Assembly: GCA_944326705.1 (NCBI GenBank)
Contig: CALVEY010000007.1
Coordinates: 1 to 64,000 of the forward strand
From: an uncultured Mucispirillum sp.
GTDB lineage: Bacteria; Chrysiogenota; Deferribacteres; Deferribacterales; Mucispirillaceae
Direction: 5' to 3'
Length of the DNA: 64,000 nucleotides
Shown here piece after piece: positions 41,400 to 50,639 of this stretch (its first letter is position 1; each line of letters opens with the position of its first letter). The translations under genes and the position numbers were made by a program. The notes under the pieces were generated by a model, which saw nothing but the letters and a program-made list of their open reading frames with translations, did not search any database and had not been told where the DNA came from.

Positions 41400-42178
41400 T
41401 TACTACTATTTTTGAATTTATTAAAAGTTATGTTAGTATTATAGATGTAATAGATATTGCATTTATAAGTTATATTATTTACAGAATTCTGCTTCTTTTA
41501 AGAGGAACAAGAGCTATATACATGCTAGTATCTATTATGATACTTTTGGTGCTTCTTGGTCTTTCTGACTTTTTAGGTATGAGAGTAACAAGATGGGTGT
41601 TAAGTAATATGTCAGGTTACTTATTTTTAGCCTTGATTATCATATTCCAGCCTGAAATAAGAAGAGCTCTTGCCTTTATTGGAGAGTCAAAGTTTTTTGA
41701 ACGCTCTGTTACCATGAATTCTCAAATAGTAGATGAGCTTGTTAGAACAGCAACAATTTTAGCAAACAGGCAGCTTGGCGCATTAATTATTATTCAAAGA
41801 AATACAGATATTGCTCACTATGTTACATTGGGTCAGAAAATAGATTCAATTGTTAGTAAAGATTTACTGCTTAGTATATTTATTCCATACTCACCTTTAC
41901 ATGACGGGGCAGTATTACTTGAAGGTTCAAGGCTTACATACGCTGGATGTATTCTGCCGCTTACAAAAAGAGAGGATATTGCTCAGCAGTATGGAACAAG
42001 GCACAGGGCAGCAATAGGTATTACAGAAGAAACTGATGCAGTAGTTATTGTAGTTAGTGAAGAAAGAGGTGAAATTTCTGTAACAGAGGGCGGAAATATT
42101 ATTCCAAATTTAGATGCAAATGCTTTACGGGAAACTTTAAGCAAGCTGATTAAAATAAATAAATCAACGGAAGATTAA
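41396..42178 (+). CDS. cdaA: Diadenylate cyclase CdaA
   Basis: CdaA makes cyclic di-AMP from two ATP at the inner face of the membrane. The 260-residue protein has about three N-terminal helices (15-85) and a DAC domain with both catalytic motifs, DGA at 160-162 and RHR at 202-204. The cdaA-cdaR-glmM order is the classical arrangement in Firmicutes and is retained here in an LPS-bearing organism, where c-di-AMP would affect potassium or wall homeostasis. Confidence 0.95.
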   Translation: MITTIFEFIKSYVSIIDVIDIAFISYIIYRILLLLRGTRAIYMLVSIMILLVLLGLSDFLGMRVTRWVLSNMSGYLFLALIIIFQPEIRRALAFIGESKFFERSVTMNSQIVDELVRTATILANRQLGALIIIQRNTDIAHYVTLGQKIDSIVSKDLLLSIFIPYSPLHDGAVLLEGSRLTYAGCILPLTKREDIAQQYGTRHRAAIGITEETDAVVIVVSEERGEISVTEGGNIIPNLDANALRETLSKLIKINKSTED

Positions 42179-42179
42179 T

Positions 42180-43082
42180 ATGTTAAACAATAAAACTTTA
42201 TTAAAAATCCTTAGTGTATTAATTGCTCTTGGTATGTGGATAATGGTTGTATCTGGTCATGAAGAAACAAAAGAGATGACTGTTCCTGTAAAGCTTATTA
42301 ATGTAACTAATGGCAAAGTTGCAATTGCAGATTATCCAAATGTTTCTATAAATATAAAAGGTGCTGCAAGACTTATGCAGTCGCTTACTAATTCAGATGT
42401 TCTTCTTGATATTGATGTATCAGCATTTACTGATGGTCAGTCTATTAGAAGAATACTGCCTGCAGACTTTAAAACACCACTTGGGCTTGAAGTTGTTGAT
42501 GTAAAACCATCAGAACTGCGTATTACACTTGATAATATCTCAGCAAAAGAAGTGCGTGTTCTGCCATCTATTATTGGTGAAGTTAAGCAGGGTTATATGG
42601 TGGAAAGTATTACATTAAAACCAAACTCTGTTACTGTAACTGGTGCTAAAAGCGTATTATCTAAACTTGAAAATATTTCAACAATGCCTATAAACCTTTC
42701 TGAAAGAAATGAAAATTTTGTTCAGAATGTTTTATTAAAAGATTACGAAGGTGTTACAAAAACACAGCCTTCATCAGTTGAAGTTCGTGTTAAATTAAGA
42801 GAAAATATGGTAGAGCATGAGTTTACAAATGTTCCTGTAGAATGTATGAATTTAAAAAGTAACTTAATGGTAGCAAATACTCCTTCACTTTCTTATGTAA
42901 AAGCAAGGGGAAGGGAAGATATTATTGATACATTTTTAGATACAGTTACTTTTGTTACAGACTGCAGTAATATAAATGGTCCTGGAAGTTATACTGGCTC
43001 AGTTGCATATAGAACAAATTTAATTGTTGATATATTAAACTTAGAGCCTCAAACAATAAATGTAGAGATAAAAGAAAGATGA
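42180..43082 (+). CDS. cdaR: YbbR-domain protein CdaR, CdaA regulator
   Basis: The 300-residue protein has one N-terminal membrane helix (about 6-24) and then several YbbR repeats facing the periplasm. In Gram-positive bacteria CdaR binds CdaA and modulates c-di-AMP synthesis. It begins one base after cdaA and overlaps glmM by four, so CdaA, CdaR and GlmM should be made together, as expected for the known complex. Confidence 0.9.
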   Translation: MLNNKTLLKILSVLIALGMWIMVVSGHEETKEMTVPVKLINVTNGKVAIADYPNVSINIKGAARLMQSLTNSDVLLDIDVSAFTDGQSIRRILPADFKTPLGLEVVDVKPSELRITLDNISAKEVRVLPSIIGEVKQGYMVESITLKPNSVTVTGAKSVLSKLENISTMPINLSERNENFVQNVLLKDYEGVTKTQPSSVEVRVKLRENMVEHEFTNVPVECMNLKSNLMVANTPSLSYVKARGREDIIDTFLDTVTFVTDCSNINGPGSYTGSVAYRTNLIVDILNLEPQTINVEIKER

Positions 43083-44422
43083 GAAAATATTTTGGAACAG
43101 ATGGTGTGCGCGGCAGGGCTAATATTGAGCCATTAACTGCTGATTTCGCATTAAAACTTGGCAGAGCAGCTGCTGGATTATTTAAAAATAATGATACACA
43201 CAGGAAAATTATTATAGGTAAAGATACACGCCTTTCCTGTTATATGTTTGAAAATGCGTTAGTATCTGGTATCTGCTCAGCAGGTATTGATGCAGTAATG
43301 GTTGGAGTTATTCCTACGCCTGCTATTGCATTTTTAACTAAATCAATTAGAGCAGATGCTGGTGTAGTAATAAGTGCATCTCATAACCCATATTATGATA
43401 ACGGTATTAAGTTTTTTAATGCAAATGGTTATAAACTTGCAGATATTACAGAGCATGAAATAGAAAGAATGATAGATAATAATGAGCCAGCTTTAGACCC
43501 AGAATCAATTGGTAAAGCATACAGAATTGAGGGTATAGGCAGATATGTGGAATTTGTAAAAAACACATTTCCTAAAAATATCGATTTAAAAGGGCTTAAA
43601 ATTGTTGTGGACTGTGCAAATGGTGCATCATATAAAGCAGCACCCCTTGCTTTAAGAGAGCTTGGTGCAGAGCTTATCTTAATTAATGTTGAGCCAAACG
43701 GCACAAATATTAATGATAACTGTGGTGCAGTATATCCTGAAAATATGGCAAAAACTGTTTTAGAGCATGGTGCAGATGTAGGTATCTCTTTTGACGGCGA
43801 TGCAGACAGAGTTGTTTTTGCAGATGAAAAAGGCAATATAGTTGACGGCGATAAAATTATGGGAATTTGTGCCATAGATATGATGGAGCAGGGCACATTA
43901 AAAAATAACACTATTGTTGCAACTGTTATGAGCAACCTTGGTTTTGAATATTCTATGAATAAAAAAGGCATAAAACTTATCCGCTCTCAAGTTGGGGACA
44001 GATATGTTATGGAAGATATGCTGAAATATAACTGCAACCTTGGCGGTGAGCAGTCAGGACATTTAATATTTTCTGATTTTAACACAACAGGTGATGGCTT
44101 AATCAGTGCTATGCAGGTACTTGGTTTACTTGTTAAAAAAGGCAAGTCTTTATCAGAGCTTTGCAGTTTTATAGAAACATATCCGCAGGTATTAAATAAT
44201 GTATTAGTTGATAAAAAAGTCCCACTTGAAGAATTAACTAAAACTTCAGAATTAATCTTAAAAGTAGAAAAAGAGCTTGGAACTTCCGGCAGACTACTTG
44301 TAAGATATTCTGGAACAGAAAATAAATTAAGAGTAATGCTTGAAGGAAAAGATGAAAAAATAATTACTGCTTATGCTCAAGATATTGCAGATACAGCAGT
44401 AAATGAAATTAAAGGTAAATAG
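43079..44422 (+). CDS. glmM: Phosphoglucosamine mutase
   Basis: GlmM converts glucosamine-6-phosphate to glucosamine-1-phosphate for UDP-GlcNAc, peptidoglycan and LPS. The 447-residue protein starts with [12 protein letters not shown], carries the phosphoserine Ser101 in SASHNP, the metal loop DGDADR and the C-terminal RYSGTE phosphate-binding loop. In other bacteria GlmM inhibits CdaA directly, so the adjacency may be regulatory. Confidence 0.97.
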   Translation: MRKYFGTDGVRGRANIEPLTADFALKLGRAAAGLFKNNDTHRKIIIGKDTRLSCYMFENALVSGICSAGIDAVMVGVIPTPAIAFLTKSIRADAGVVISASHNPYYDNGIKFFNANGYKLADITEHEIERMIDNNEPALDPESIGKAYRIEGIGRYVEFVKNTFPKNIDLKGLKIVVDCANGASYKAAPLALRELGAELILINVEPNGTNINDNCGAVYPENMAKTVLEHGADVGISFDGDADRVVFADEKGNIVDGDKIMGICAIDMMEQGTLKNNTIVATVMSNLGFEYSMNKKGIKLIRSQVGDRYVMEDMLKYNCNLGGEQSGHLIFSDFNTTGDGLISAMQVLGLLVKKGKSLSELCSFIETYPQVLNNVLVDKKVPLEELTKTSELILKVEKELGTSGRLLVRYSGTENKLRVMLEGKDEKIITAYAQDIADTAVNEIKGK

Positions 44423-44424
44423 TA

Positions 44425-45138
44425 ATGATAAAACTTGGAGTAAATATTGACCATGTAGCTACTCTGCGTCAGGCTAGAATGGGAATAGAGCCTGAGCCTT
44501 TAATTGCTGCTCAGATTGCAGAAAAAGCAGGTGCTGATGGTATTACAATACATTTAAGGGAAGACAGGCGTCATATACAGGATAAGGATGTATATGATAT
44601 TAAAAAAGTTATTTCTATTCCATTAAATTTAGAAATGGCTTGCAGTGATGATATTATAAATATTGCAAGAGATGTACTTCCAAATACATGCACAATAGTG
44701 CCTGAAAAGCGTCAAGAAATAACAACAGAAGGCGGTCTTGATGCAGCAGGACAGTATGATATAGTTGCAGATACTGTTGCAAGGCTGCAGGAAAAAGGAA
44801 TAAAAGTAAGCCTTTTTATAGAGCCTGATAAAATACAGATTGATGCAGCTAAAAAAATGGGTGCAGAATATATTGAAATTCATACAGGGCTTTATGCAAA
44901 TACTGAAGGTGATGCTCAGCTGCAGGAATTAAACCGTATAAAAGAGGCAGCTGCTTATGCCCACAGCATTGGTTTAATTGTTAATGCAGGCCATGGGTTA
45001 AATTATACTAATACTCAGAATATGGCAGCAGTTCCTTATATGCATGAATTTAATATAGGTCATTCTATTATTTCAAGGGCTGTTTTTACTGGTCTTGAAG
45101 AAGCCGTTAAAGAAATGATAAAAATAGTTAAAAAATAG
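44425..45138 (+). CDS. pdxJ: Pyridoxine 5'-phosphate synthase
   Basis: PdxJ condenses 1-deoxyxylulose-5-phosphate and 3-amino-2-oxopropyl phosphate to PNP in the DXP-dependent vitamin B6 route. The 237-residue TIM barrel shows [12 protein letters not shown] near 7-18, HLREDRRHI near 44, EIHTGLYA and NAGHGLNY. pdxA is not in the window. Two bases separate it from each neighbour's reading frame. Confidence 0.96.
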   Translation: MIKLGVNIDHVATLRQARMGIEPEPLIAAQIAEKAGADGITIHLREDRRHIQDKDVYDIKKVISIPLNLEMACSDDIINIARDVLPNTCTIVPEKRQEITTEGGLDAAGQYDIVADTVARLQEKGIKVSLFIEPDKIQIDAAKKMGAEYIEIHTGLYANTEGDAQLQELNRIKEAAAYAHSIGLIVNAGHGLNYTNTQNMAAVPYMHEFNIGHSIISRAVFTGLEEAVKEMIKIVKK

Positions 45139-45140
45139 TT

Positions 45141-45491
45141 ATGCTTGGTTGTGATATTATAGAGATAGAAAGAATAGAGAAATCTATTTTAAAATTTGGG
45201 GATAATTTTTTAAAACATATACTTTCAGATAATGAAATAGCATTATATAATAAACGAGGAAAAAAGGCAGAGTTTGCAGCTGGCAGATTTGCAGCAAAAG
45301 AAGCTGTTTCAAAAGCCTTAGGTACAGGTATAGGCAGGGGCTACAGCTTTACTGATATAGAAATACTGCCAGATGAACTTGGCAAGCCTTATGTTTATTT
45401 AAAAAGTCAAAAAAAAGAAAATATGGAAGTATCTATATCACATTCCCGTATGAATGCTATTGCGGTATGTGTTATTAAAGAGGCAGAATGA
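45141..45491 (+). CDS. acpS: Holo-ACP synthase
   Basis: AcpS attaches 4'-phosphopantetheine to acyl carrier protein. The 116-residue protein has the metal-binding GCDIIEIERIE at 3-13 and FAAKEAVSKALG near 51-62. It follows pdxJ by two bases, a pairing seen in many bacteria, and overlaps kdsB by four bases. Confidence 0.95.
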   Translation: MLGCDIIEIERIEKSILKFGDNFLKHILSDNEIALYNKRGKKAEFAAGRFAAKEAVSKALGTGIGRGYSFTDIEILPDELGKPYVYLKSQKKENMEVSISHSRMNAIAVCVIKEAE

Positions 45492-46219
45492 GTGCAGTAA
45501 TAATTCCAGCCAGATATGGCTCAACAAGATTTCCAGGAAAAGTTCTTGCAGATATTGACGGTAAACCAATGATTGTAAGAGTGGCAGAACAGGCAGTGCA
45601 GACTTCTGCTGATAAAGTTATTGTTGTTACAGATAATGAAAAAGTATATGAAGTATGCTCTAATATAAAAAAAGTTTCTGTTATGATGAGCCCTTCAGAT
45701 TTATCAACAGGAACAGATAGAGTTGCCTATGCTGCAAAAAATATTGATGATGATATTATTATCAATGTGCAGGGAGATGAGCCGTTTATCCCGCCTGCAT
45801 TAATTGAGCAGTTAATACAAGGATTAAAAAATGATAAATCTCTTAAAATGATAACAGCATGTGTTCCTTTTGCAGATATAAATAATTCTGAAAATCCGTC
45901 AGCTGTAAAAGTGATTCTTGATAAAAATGATTATGCTGTATATTTTTCACGTTATCCTATTCCATATAACAGAGATAATATTGAAGGGGTAGTTAGATAC
46001 CGCCATATAGGCATTTATGGTTTCAGGCGTGATTACTTATTTGAGTTTGCTTCGCAGGAGCGGACTTATTTAGAAAAATGCGAAAATTTAGAGCAGTTAA
46101 GAGCAATAGAAAATGGTGTTAAAATAAAAGTAGTAAAAACAGATTATAATCCGTTATCTGTTGATACTTTAGAAGATTTACAAAATATTTTAAAAATTTT
46201 AAACATGAGGAATAAATAA
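45488..46219 (+). CDS. kdsB: CMP-Kdo synthetase
   Basis: KdsB activates Kdo with CTP for transfer to lipid A, so it uses the product of the neighbouring pyrG. The 243-residue protein shows the nucleotide motif IPARYGSTRFPGK near 6-18 and QGDEPF. It shares one base with pyrG. The presence of kdsB shows a Kdo-containing LPS. Confidence 0.96.
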   Translation: MSAVIIPARYGSTRFPGKVLADIDGKPMIVRVAEQAVQTSADKVIVVTDNEKVYEVCSNIKKVSVMMSPSDLSTGTDRVAYAAKNIDDDIIINVQGDEPFIPPALIEQLIQGLKNDKSLKMITACVPFADINNSENPSAVKVILDKNDYAVYFSRYPIPYNRDNIEGVVRYRHIGIYGFRRDYLFEFASQERTYLEKCENLEQLRAIENGVKIKVVKTDYNPLSVDTLEDLQNILKILNMRNK

Positions 46220-47844
46220 TGGCAAAGTATATTTTTGTAACAGGTGGTGTATTATCATCATTAGGTAAGGGGATTACAGCAGCTTCTCTTGGAGCGTTAC
46301 TTGAATCAAGAGGGTATAAAGTTGCTTTAAGAAAGTTTGACCCATATTTAAACTATGGTCCTGGCACAATGAGCCCGCTGCAGCATGGAGAAATATTTGT
46401 TACAGCAGACGGCTGTGAAGGCGATTTAGACTTAGGTCATTACGAAAGATTTACTACAACTAATACTGATAAACATTCAGATATTACATCTGGTAAAATA
46501 TACTATACTGTTATTGAAAGAGAACGCAGAGGCGAATATCTTGGAGCAACAGTGCAGGTTATTCCTCATATAACTGATGAAATAAAAGGCTGTATTACAG
46601 CTGGTGCTGAAGATTATGATATCGTTATTGTTGAAATAGGCGGCACTGTTGGAGATATTGAAAGTCTGCCGTTTTTAGAAACAATCAGGCAGATGAAATT
46701 TGATTTAAGTGAAGATGATGTGTTATTTTTACATGTTACACTTGTGCCTTACATTAAAAGTGCAGGGGAGCTTAAAACTAAACCAACTCAGCACTCAGTG
46801 CGTCAGTTACAGGAAATAGGGATAAGCCCTGATATTTTAGTATGCAGAAGCGAATACCCACTTAGCGAAGGAGTTAGAAATAAACTTGCATTATTCTGCA
46901 ATGTGGAGAAATCATCTGTTATTAACTGTATGGATGCTGCTACAATTTATCAAGTGCCGCTTGTTTTAAATGAAGAAGGTCTTGACAGTGAAGTTATAAA
47001 AAAACTTGGTTTAGAAGAAAGAGAATATGATTTATCTAAATGGCAGGATATTGTCAGGCGTATTAAACAGCCAAAAGATACAGTATCTATTGCTGTTGTT
47101 GGTAAATATCTTGAAACAAAAGATGCATACTTAAGTTTAACAGAAGCATTACTGCATGGAGCTGTTGCAAACTATTTAAAAGTAGATATTAAATGGATTG
47201 ATGCAGAAAAATTAGAAGAAAAAATGGCAAGTGAATATTTAAGCAATATTGACGGTATATTAATCCCTGCAGGCTTTGGTGAGCGTGGTATGGAAGGCAA
47301 AATTAATGCTGTAAACTTTGCAAGAACAAAAGATATTCCATTTTTAGGTATTTCTATGGGGCTGCAGGCTGCAGTTATTGAATATGCAAGAAATGTATTA
47401 AAATTAGAAGATGCAAGAAGTGCTGAAATGACAAAACCAGAACATTCTCAAAATCTTGTAATTGATTATAAACATGATGAACACTATAATGAAGAAATGG
47501 GCGCATCTATGCGTCTTGGCTCTTATGTTACTTCTTTAGTGGAAGGCAGCCTTGTAAAAGAAATTTATAATGCTGATACAGTAACAGAAAGACACAGACA
47601 CAGACTTGAAATAAATAATAACTATAGAAATGCATTAGAAAGTGCAGGTATGGTAATTTCTGGCAATAATGAAGAAAGCGGATTTGCAGATATTGTTGAG
47701 TTAAGTTCTCACAGGTGGTTTATAGCTACTCAATTCTGCCCGGAATTTCAATCAAAACCATTTAATCCGCACCCACTTTATAATGCTTTTGTTCAGGCTG
47801 CTTATAAATATAAACAGGATAAAAATAACTTATCTGTTGAATAA
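46219..47844 (+). CDS. pyrG: CTP synthase with a degenerate glutaminase site
   Basis: PyrG aminates UTP to CTP. The synthase domain (1-265) is intact: GGVLSSLGKG, DPGTMSP-like GPGTMSP, LDLGHYERF, EIGGTVGDIES and KTKPTQHS. The class I amidotransferase domain (about 290-535) has lost its catalytic residues. The nucleophile position is Ser379 in FLGISMGLQ (TCT at 47353-47355), the catalytic His is Cys507 in TQFCPEF (TGC at 47737-47739) and the oxyanion loop is PAGFG instead of PGGFG. Glu509 and the ERHRHR segment remain. By analogy with E. coli Cys379 mutants it should work with free ammonia but not glutamine. Length (541) is normal, so it is not a pseudogene. Confidence 0.94.
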   Translation: MAKYIFVTGGVLSSLGKGITAASLGALLESRGYKVALRKFDPYLNYGPGTMSPLQHGEIFVTADGCEGDLDLGHYERFTTTNTDKHSDITSGKIYYTVIERERRGEYLGATVQVIPHITDEIKGCITAGAEDYDIVIVEIGGTVGDIESLPFLETIRQMKFDLSEDDVLFLHVTLVPYIKSAGELKTKPTQHSVRQLQEIGISPDILVCRSEYPLSEGVRNKLALFCNVEKSSVINCMDAATIYQVPLVLNEEGLDSEVIKKLGLEEREYDLSKWQDIVRRIKQPKDTVSIAVVGKYLETKDAYLSLTEALLHGAVANYLKVDIKWIDAEKLEEKMASEYLSNIDGILIPAGFGERGMEGKINAVNFARTKDIPFLGISMGLQAAVIEYARNVLKLEDARSAEMTKPEHSQNLVIDYKHDEHYNEEMGASMRLGSYVTSLVEGSLVKEIYNADTVTERHRHRLEINNNYRNALESAGMVISGNNEESGFADIVELSSHRWFIATQFCPEFQSKPFNPHPLYNAFVQAAYKYKQDKNNLSVE

Positions 47845-47856
47845 TAAGGTGTGCTT

Positions 47857-48828
47857 ATGGATAACAAAGAAATTATTAATTTTGGAAAAAATACTTTTCA
47901 AATAGAAATAGAAGCTATGAAAAAAGCTATGAACAGCTTATCAGAAAGCTTTGCTCAGGCTGTTAATATTATTTTAGGCTGTAAAGGCAGAGTTGTAGTT
48001 ATTGGTATGGGTAAATCTGGTATAATTGGTAAAAAAATAGCTGCAACATTAGCAAGTACAGGAACACCTGCATTTTTTATGCACCCTGCAGAAGGTATGC
48101 ATGGTGATTTAGGTATGCTTGTAAAAGGCGATGTGGTAATAGGTATATCAAACAGCGGTGAAACTGATGAAATGAAAGTGCTTCTGCCATTAATTAAAAG
48201 GCTTGGCTCTAAATTAATAGCAATAGTTGGCAGGGCTGATTCTACTTTAGGCAGAGAAAGCGACTGTATACTTGATGCATCAGTTGCAAAAGAAGCCTGC
48301 CCATTAAACCTTGCTCCTACTGCAAGCACAACTGTAGCTTTAGCAATAGGTGATGCATTAGCTGTTGCTCTTGTAGAATGCCGTGGCTTTAAAGCAGAAG
48401 ATTTTGCAATGTTTCACCCATCAGGTTCTCTTGGCAAAAGACTGCTTACTACAGTAAGCGATTTAATGCATACAGGAGATGCAGTCCCTGTTGTTCATGA
48501 AAGTGATACTGTAGAAAATGCTGTTAAAGAAATTAATGAGAAAAAATTTGGCTGCACTGCTGTTGTAGATGATAATAATAAACTTACAGGTATTATAACA
48601 GATGGCGATTTAAGGCGTGCAATTTCAAAATATTCATCAGTTCATCAGTTAAAAGTTTCTGAAATTATGACACGCGGTCCTAAAATGATTGTAAAATATG
48701 AGCTTGCAGCAAAAGCACTTCATATTATGGAAGAGTATAAAATATCTTCATTATTTATTATTGATAAAGAACAGCGGCCTGAAGGTATAATTCATTTTCA
48801 GGATTTATTAAAGTTTGGATTAGTATAA
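47857..48828 (+). CDS. kdsD: Arabinose-5-phosphate isomerase
   Basis: KdsD converts ribulose-5-phosphate to arabinose-5-phosphate, the first step to Kdo. The 323-residue protein has an N-terminal SIS domain (about 30-190, with GMGKSG and SNSGET) and two CBS domains (about 205-320). ATG 47857 is chosen over GTG 47851 because AAGG (47846-47849) is seven bases before it. kdsA and kdsC, which often flank kdsD, are absent from this cluster. Confidence 0.95.
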   Translation: MDNKEIINFGKNTFQIEIEAMKKAMNSLSESFAQAVNIILGCKGRVVVIGMGKSGIIGKKIAATLASTGTPAFFMHPAEGMHGDLGMLVKGDVVIGISNSGETDEMKVLLPLIKRLGSKLIAIVGRADSTLGRESDCILDASVAKEACPLNLAPTASTTVALAIGDALAVALVECRGFKAEDFAMFHPSGSLGKRLLTTVSDLMHTGDAVPVVHESDTVENAVKEINEKKFGCTAVVDDNNKLTGIITDGDLRRAISKYSSVHQLKVSEIMTRGPKMIVKYELAAKALHIMEEYKISSLFIIDKEQRPEGIIHFQDLLKFGLV

Positions 48829-48831
48829 TAT

Positions 48832-49401
48832 ATGTTGACTTTTAAAGGCAGACTAAGAATAATTAATGTTTTTTTGGTTATTTCTCTGCTGATATTTGCT
48901 GTTGTTGTAGTAGTTATCATTATAAGAGAAGATGAAGATATGGTACCATATCAATCTGACCTTTTAAAAAATATTGTAAAAATGAAAGAAATTGATTTAT
49001 TATATGTTATTGATAATAATACATATGTAAAATTAAAATCTGAGCATGGTAATGTAAATATTATAGATTATAATATTGATTTAATTAATCTTGATGTAAC
49101 ATATACCAGCAAAGATTTTTCTATTGATGCAAAAGCTTTGCGAGGTGAATATCTTTCTCAAAGATTTTTAAAGGCTTATGATAACATAACTGGCCATATG
49201 GATAATATGACATTTAAAACAGGTCCTGCTGGTATATTAGAGTATGATTATGCAGAAGGTAAAGGTGTTGTAAAAAATGGAGTAACTATTTATCAGGATA
49301 ATAATTCTATATCATCAAAAATTGTTGAGTTTGATGTAAAGAATAACTTTATTATCTTTAAAGATAATGTTACAGTAGATTATATACCAGCTCAAGAATA
49401 A
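48832..49401 (+). CDS. lptC: LPS export protein LptC
   Basis: This 189-residue protein has one N-terminal membrane helix (about 10-30) and a periplasmic beta-rich remainder, matching LptC, which links the LptB2FG transporter to LptA. Identification rests on topology, size and the kdsD-lptC-lptA-lptB order more than on sequence identity, which is usually low for LptC. Confidence 0.82.
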   Translation: MLTFKGRLRIINVFLVISLLIFAVVVVVIIIREDEDMVPYQSDLLKNIVKMKEIDLLYVIDNNTYVKLKSEHGNVNIIDYNIDLINLDVTYTSKDFSIDAKALRGEYLSQRFLKAYDNITGHMDNMTFKTGPAGILEYDYAEGKGVVKNGVTIYQDNNSISSKIVEFDVKNNFIIFKDNVTVDYIPAQE

Positions 49402-49407
49402 GATGAT

Positions 49408-49920
49408 ATGGTGAATAATATGTTTTATAAATATAGATATTTAATAATATTAATAATTGTTTTATCTGCACCTTTTTTAATGGGGGCAGATTCAAAAACT
49501 AAAAATATAAAGCCAACATCTCCTGTAAAAATACAGGCAGATGAAATGCGCTATTACGGTTCTGAACGTAAATCAACTTTTCATGGTAATGTGGTAGCTG
49601 TCAGCGATAACTATACACTCACTTCTGATGATGTAGTCGTATTTCTTAATAAGGATATGGATGTTTCAAAAATTCAGTGCACTGGAAATGTAAACTTTAA
49701 AAGTGATGATATTGTTTCTATTTCAAAAAGGGCAGATTTAGACCATAATAAAAAAGTGGCTGTTATTACTGGTAATGTAAAAGTATGGCAGGGCGAAAAT
49801 TATCTTGAAGGTGAAAAAGTTTTTATATATTATGAAGAAGAGCGTATTGTAGTTGATAAAGGAACAGATAAACGGGTAACAATAATATTTAAACCTGAAA
49901 ATAATGAGGGTAAAAAATAG
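49408..49920 (+). CDS. lptA: LPS transport periplasmic protein LptA
   Basis: LptA forms the periplasmic bridge for LPS. The 170-residue protein has a signal peptide (hydrophobic LIILIIVLSAPFLMGA, cleavage near 27) and an OstA/LptA beta-jellyroll with repeated turns such as ADEMRYYGSERKSTFHGNV. The start may be ATG 49408 or ATG 49420; neither has a clear ribosome site. The adjacent lptB gene begins at its stop codon. Confidence 0.88.
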   Translation: MVNNMFYKYRYLIILIIVLSAPFLMGADSKTKNIKPTSPVKIQADEMRYYGSERKSTFHGNVVAVSDNYTLTSDDVVVFLNKDMDVSKIQCTGNVNFKSDDIVSISKRADLDHNKKVAVITGNVKVWQGENYLEGEKVFIYYEEERIVVDKGTDKRVTIIFKPENNEGKK

Positions 49921-50639
49921 TGGCTTTAGAAGTAAAAGACCTTAGAAAATCTTTTAAGAAAAGAACTGTTGTAAATGGTGTTTCTTTAAATATAAGCAAA
50001 GGTGAAATTGTAGGGCTTCTTGGACCAAATGGAGCAGGCAAAAGTACATCATTTTATATGATTGTAGGGCTTTTAAAACCAGAAAAAGGCTCTATTGTGC
50101 TTGACGGCGAAGATATTACTAAACTGCCTATGTATAAAAGATGTAAAGCAGGTATCGGCTATCTTCCACAGGAAGCATCTGTATTTAGAAAAATGACAGT
50201 TTATGATAATGTTATGGCTGCATTGGAATTTACTTATGATGATAATAAAGTTAGAAAAGAAAGAGCAGAAGTGCTTATAGATGAATTTCATTTAAACCAC
50301 GTTGCAAAAAGCTATGGTTATGCTTTATCAGGTGGTGAAAGAAGGCGTGTGGAAATTGCCAGATGTTTAGCAACTGAGCCTGATTTTATTCTGCTTGATG
50401 AGCCTTTTGCTGGTATTGACCCTATCTCTGTTGCAGATATTCAAGAAATGGTTTATTCTTTAAAAGACAGGGATATAGGTGTTTTAATTACAGACCACAA
50501 TGTTCGCGATACATTAAAAATTACTGACAGAGGGTATATTATTACAGAAGGCCGTGTGCTTACACAGGGCTCTCCAAATGATATACTTTCAAATAAAGAT
50601 GTTATTGATAAATATTTAGGAAAAGGATTTTCTATTTAA
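49920..50639 (+). CDS. lptB: LPS export ABC ATPase LptB
   Basis: LptB powers LPS extraction together with LptF and LptG, which are not in this window. The 239-residue ATPase has Walker A GPNGAGKST near 36-44, the signature LSGGERRR, Walker B FILLDEPFAGIDP and the H-loop His in ITDHNV. It starts with GTG 49920, with GAGGG (49906-49910) upstream, and shares one base with each neighbour. Confidence 0.96.
   Translation: MALEVKDLRKSFKKRTVVNGVSLNISKGEIVGLLGPNGAGKSTSFYMIVGLLKPEKGSIVLDGEDITKLPMYKRCKAGIGYLPQEASVFRKMTVYDNVMAALEFTYDDNKVRKERAEVLIDEFHLNHVAKSYGYALSGGERRRVEIARCLATEPDFILLDEPFAGIDPISVADIQEMVYSLKDRDIGVLITDHNVRDTLKITDRGYIITEGRVLTQGSPNDILSNKDVIDKYLGKGFSI

Noticed and set aside
43429-43971. A 180-codon open frame on the minus strand opposite glmM.
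   Set aside because: It lies wholly within a well-conserved gene, has no ribosome site and reads as the complement of glmM coding sequence.
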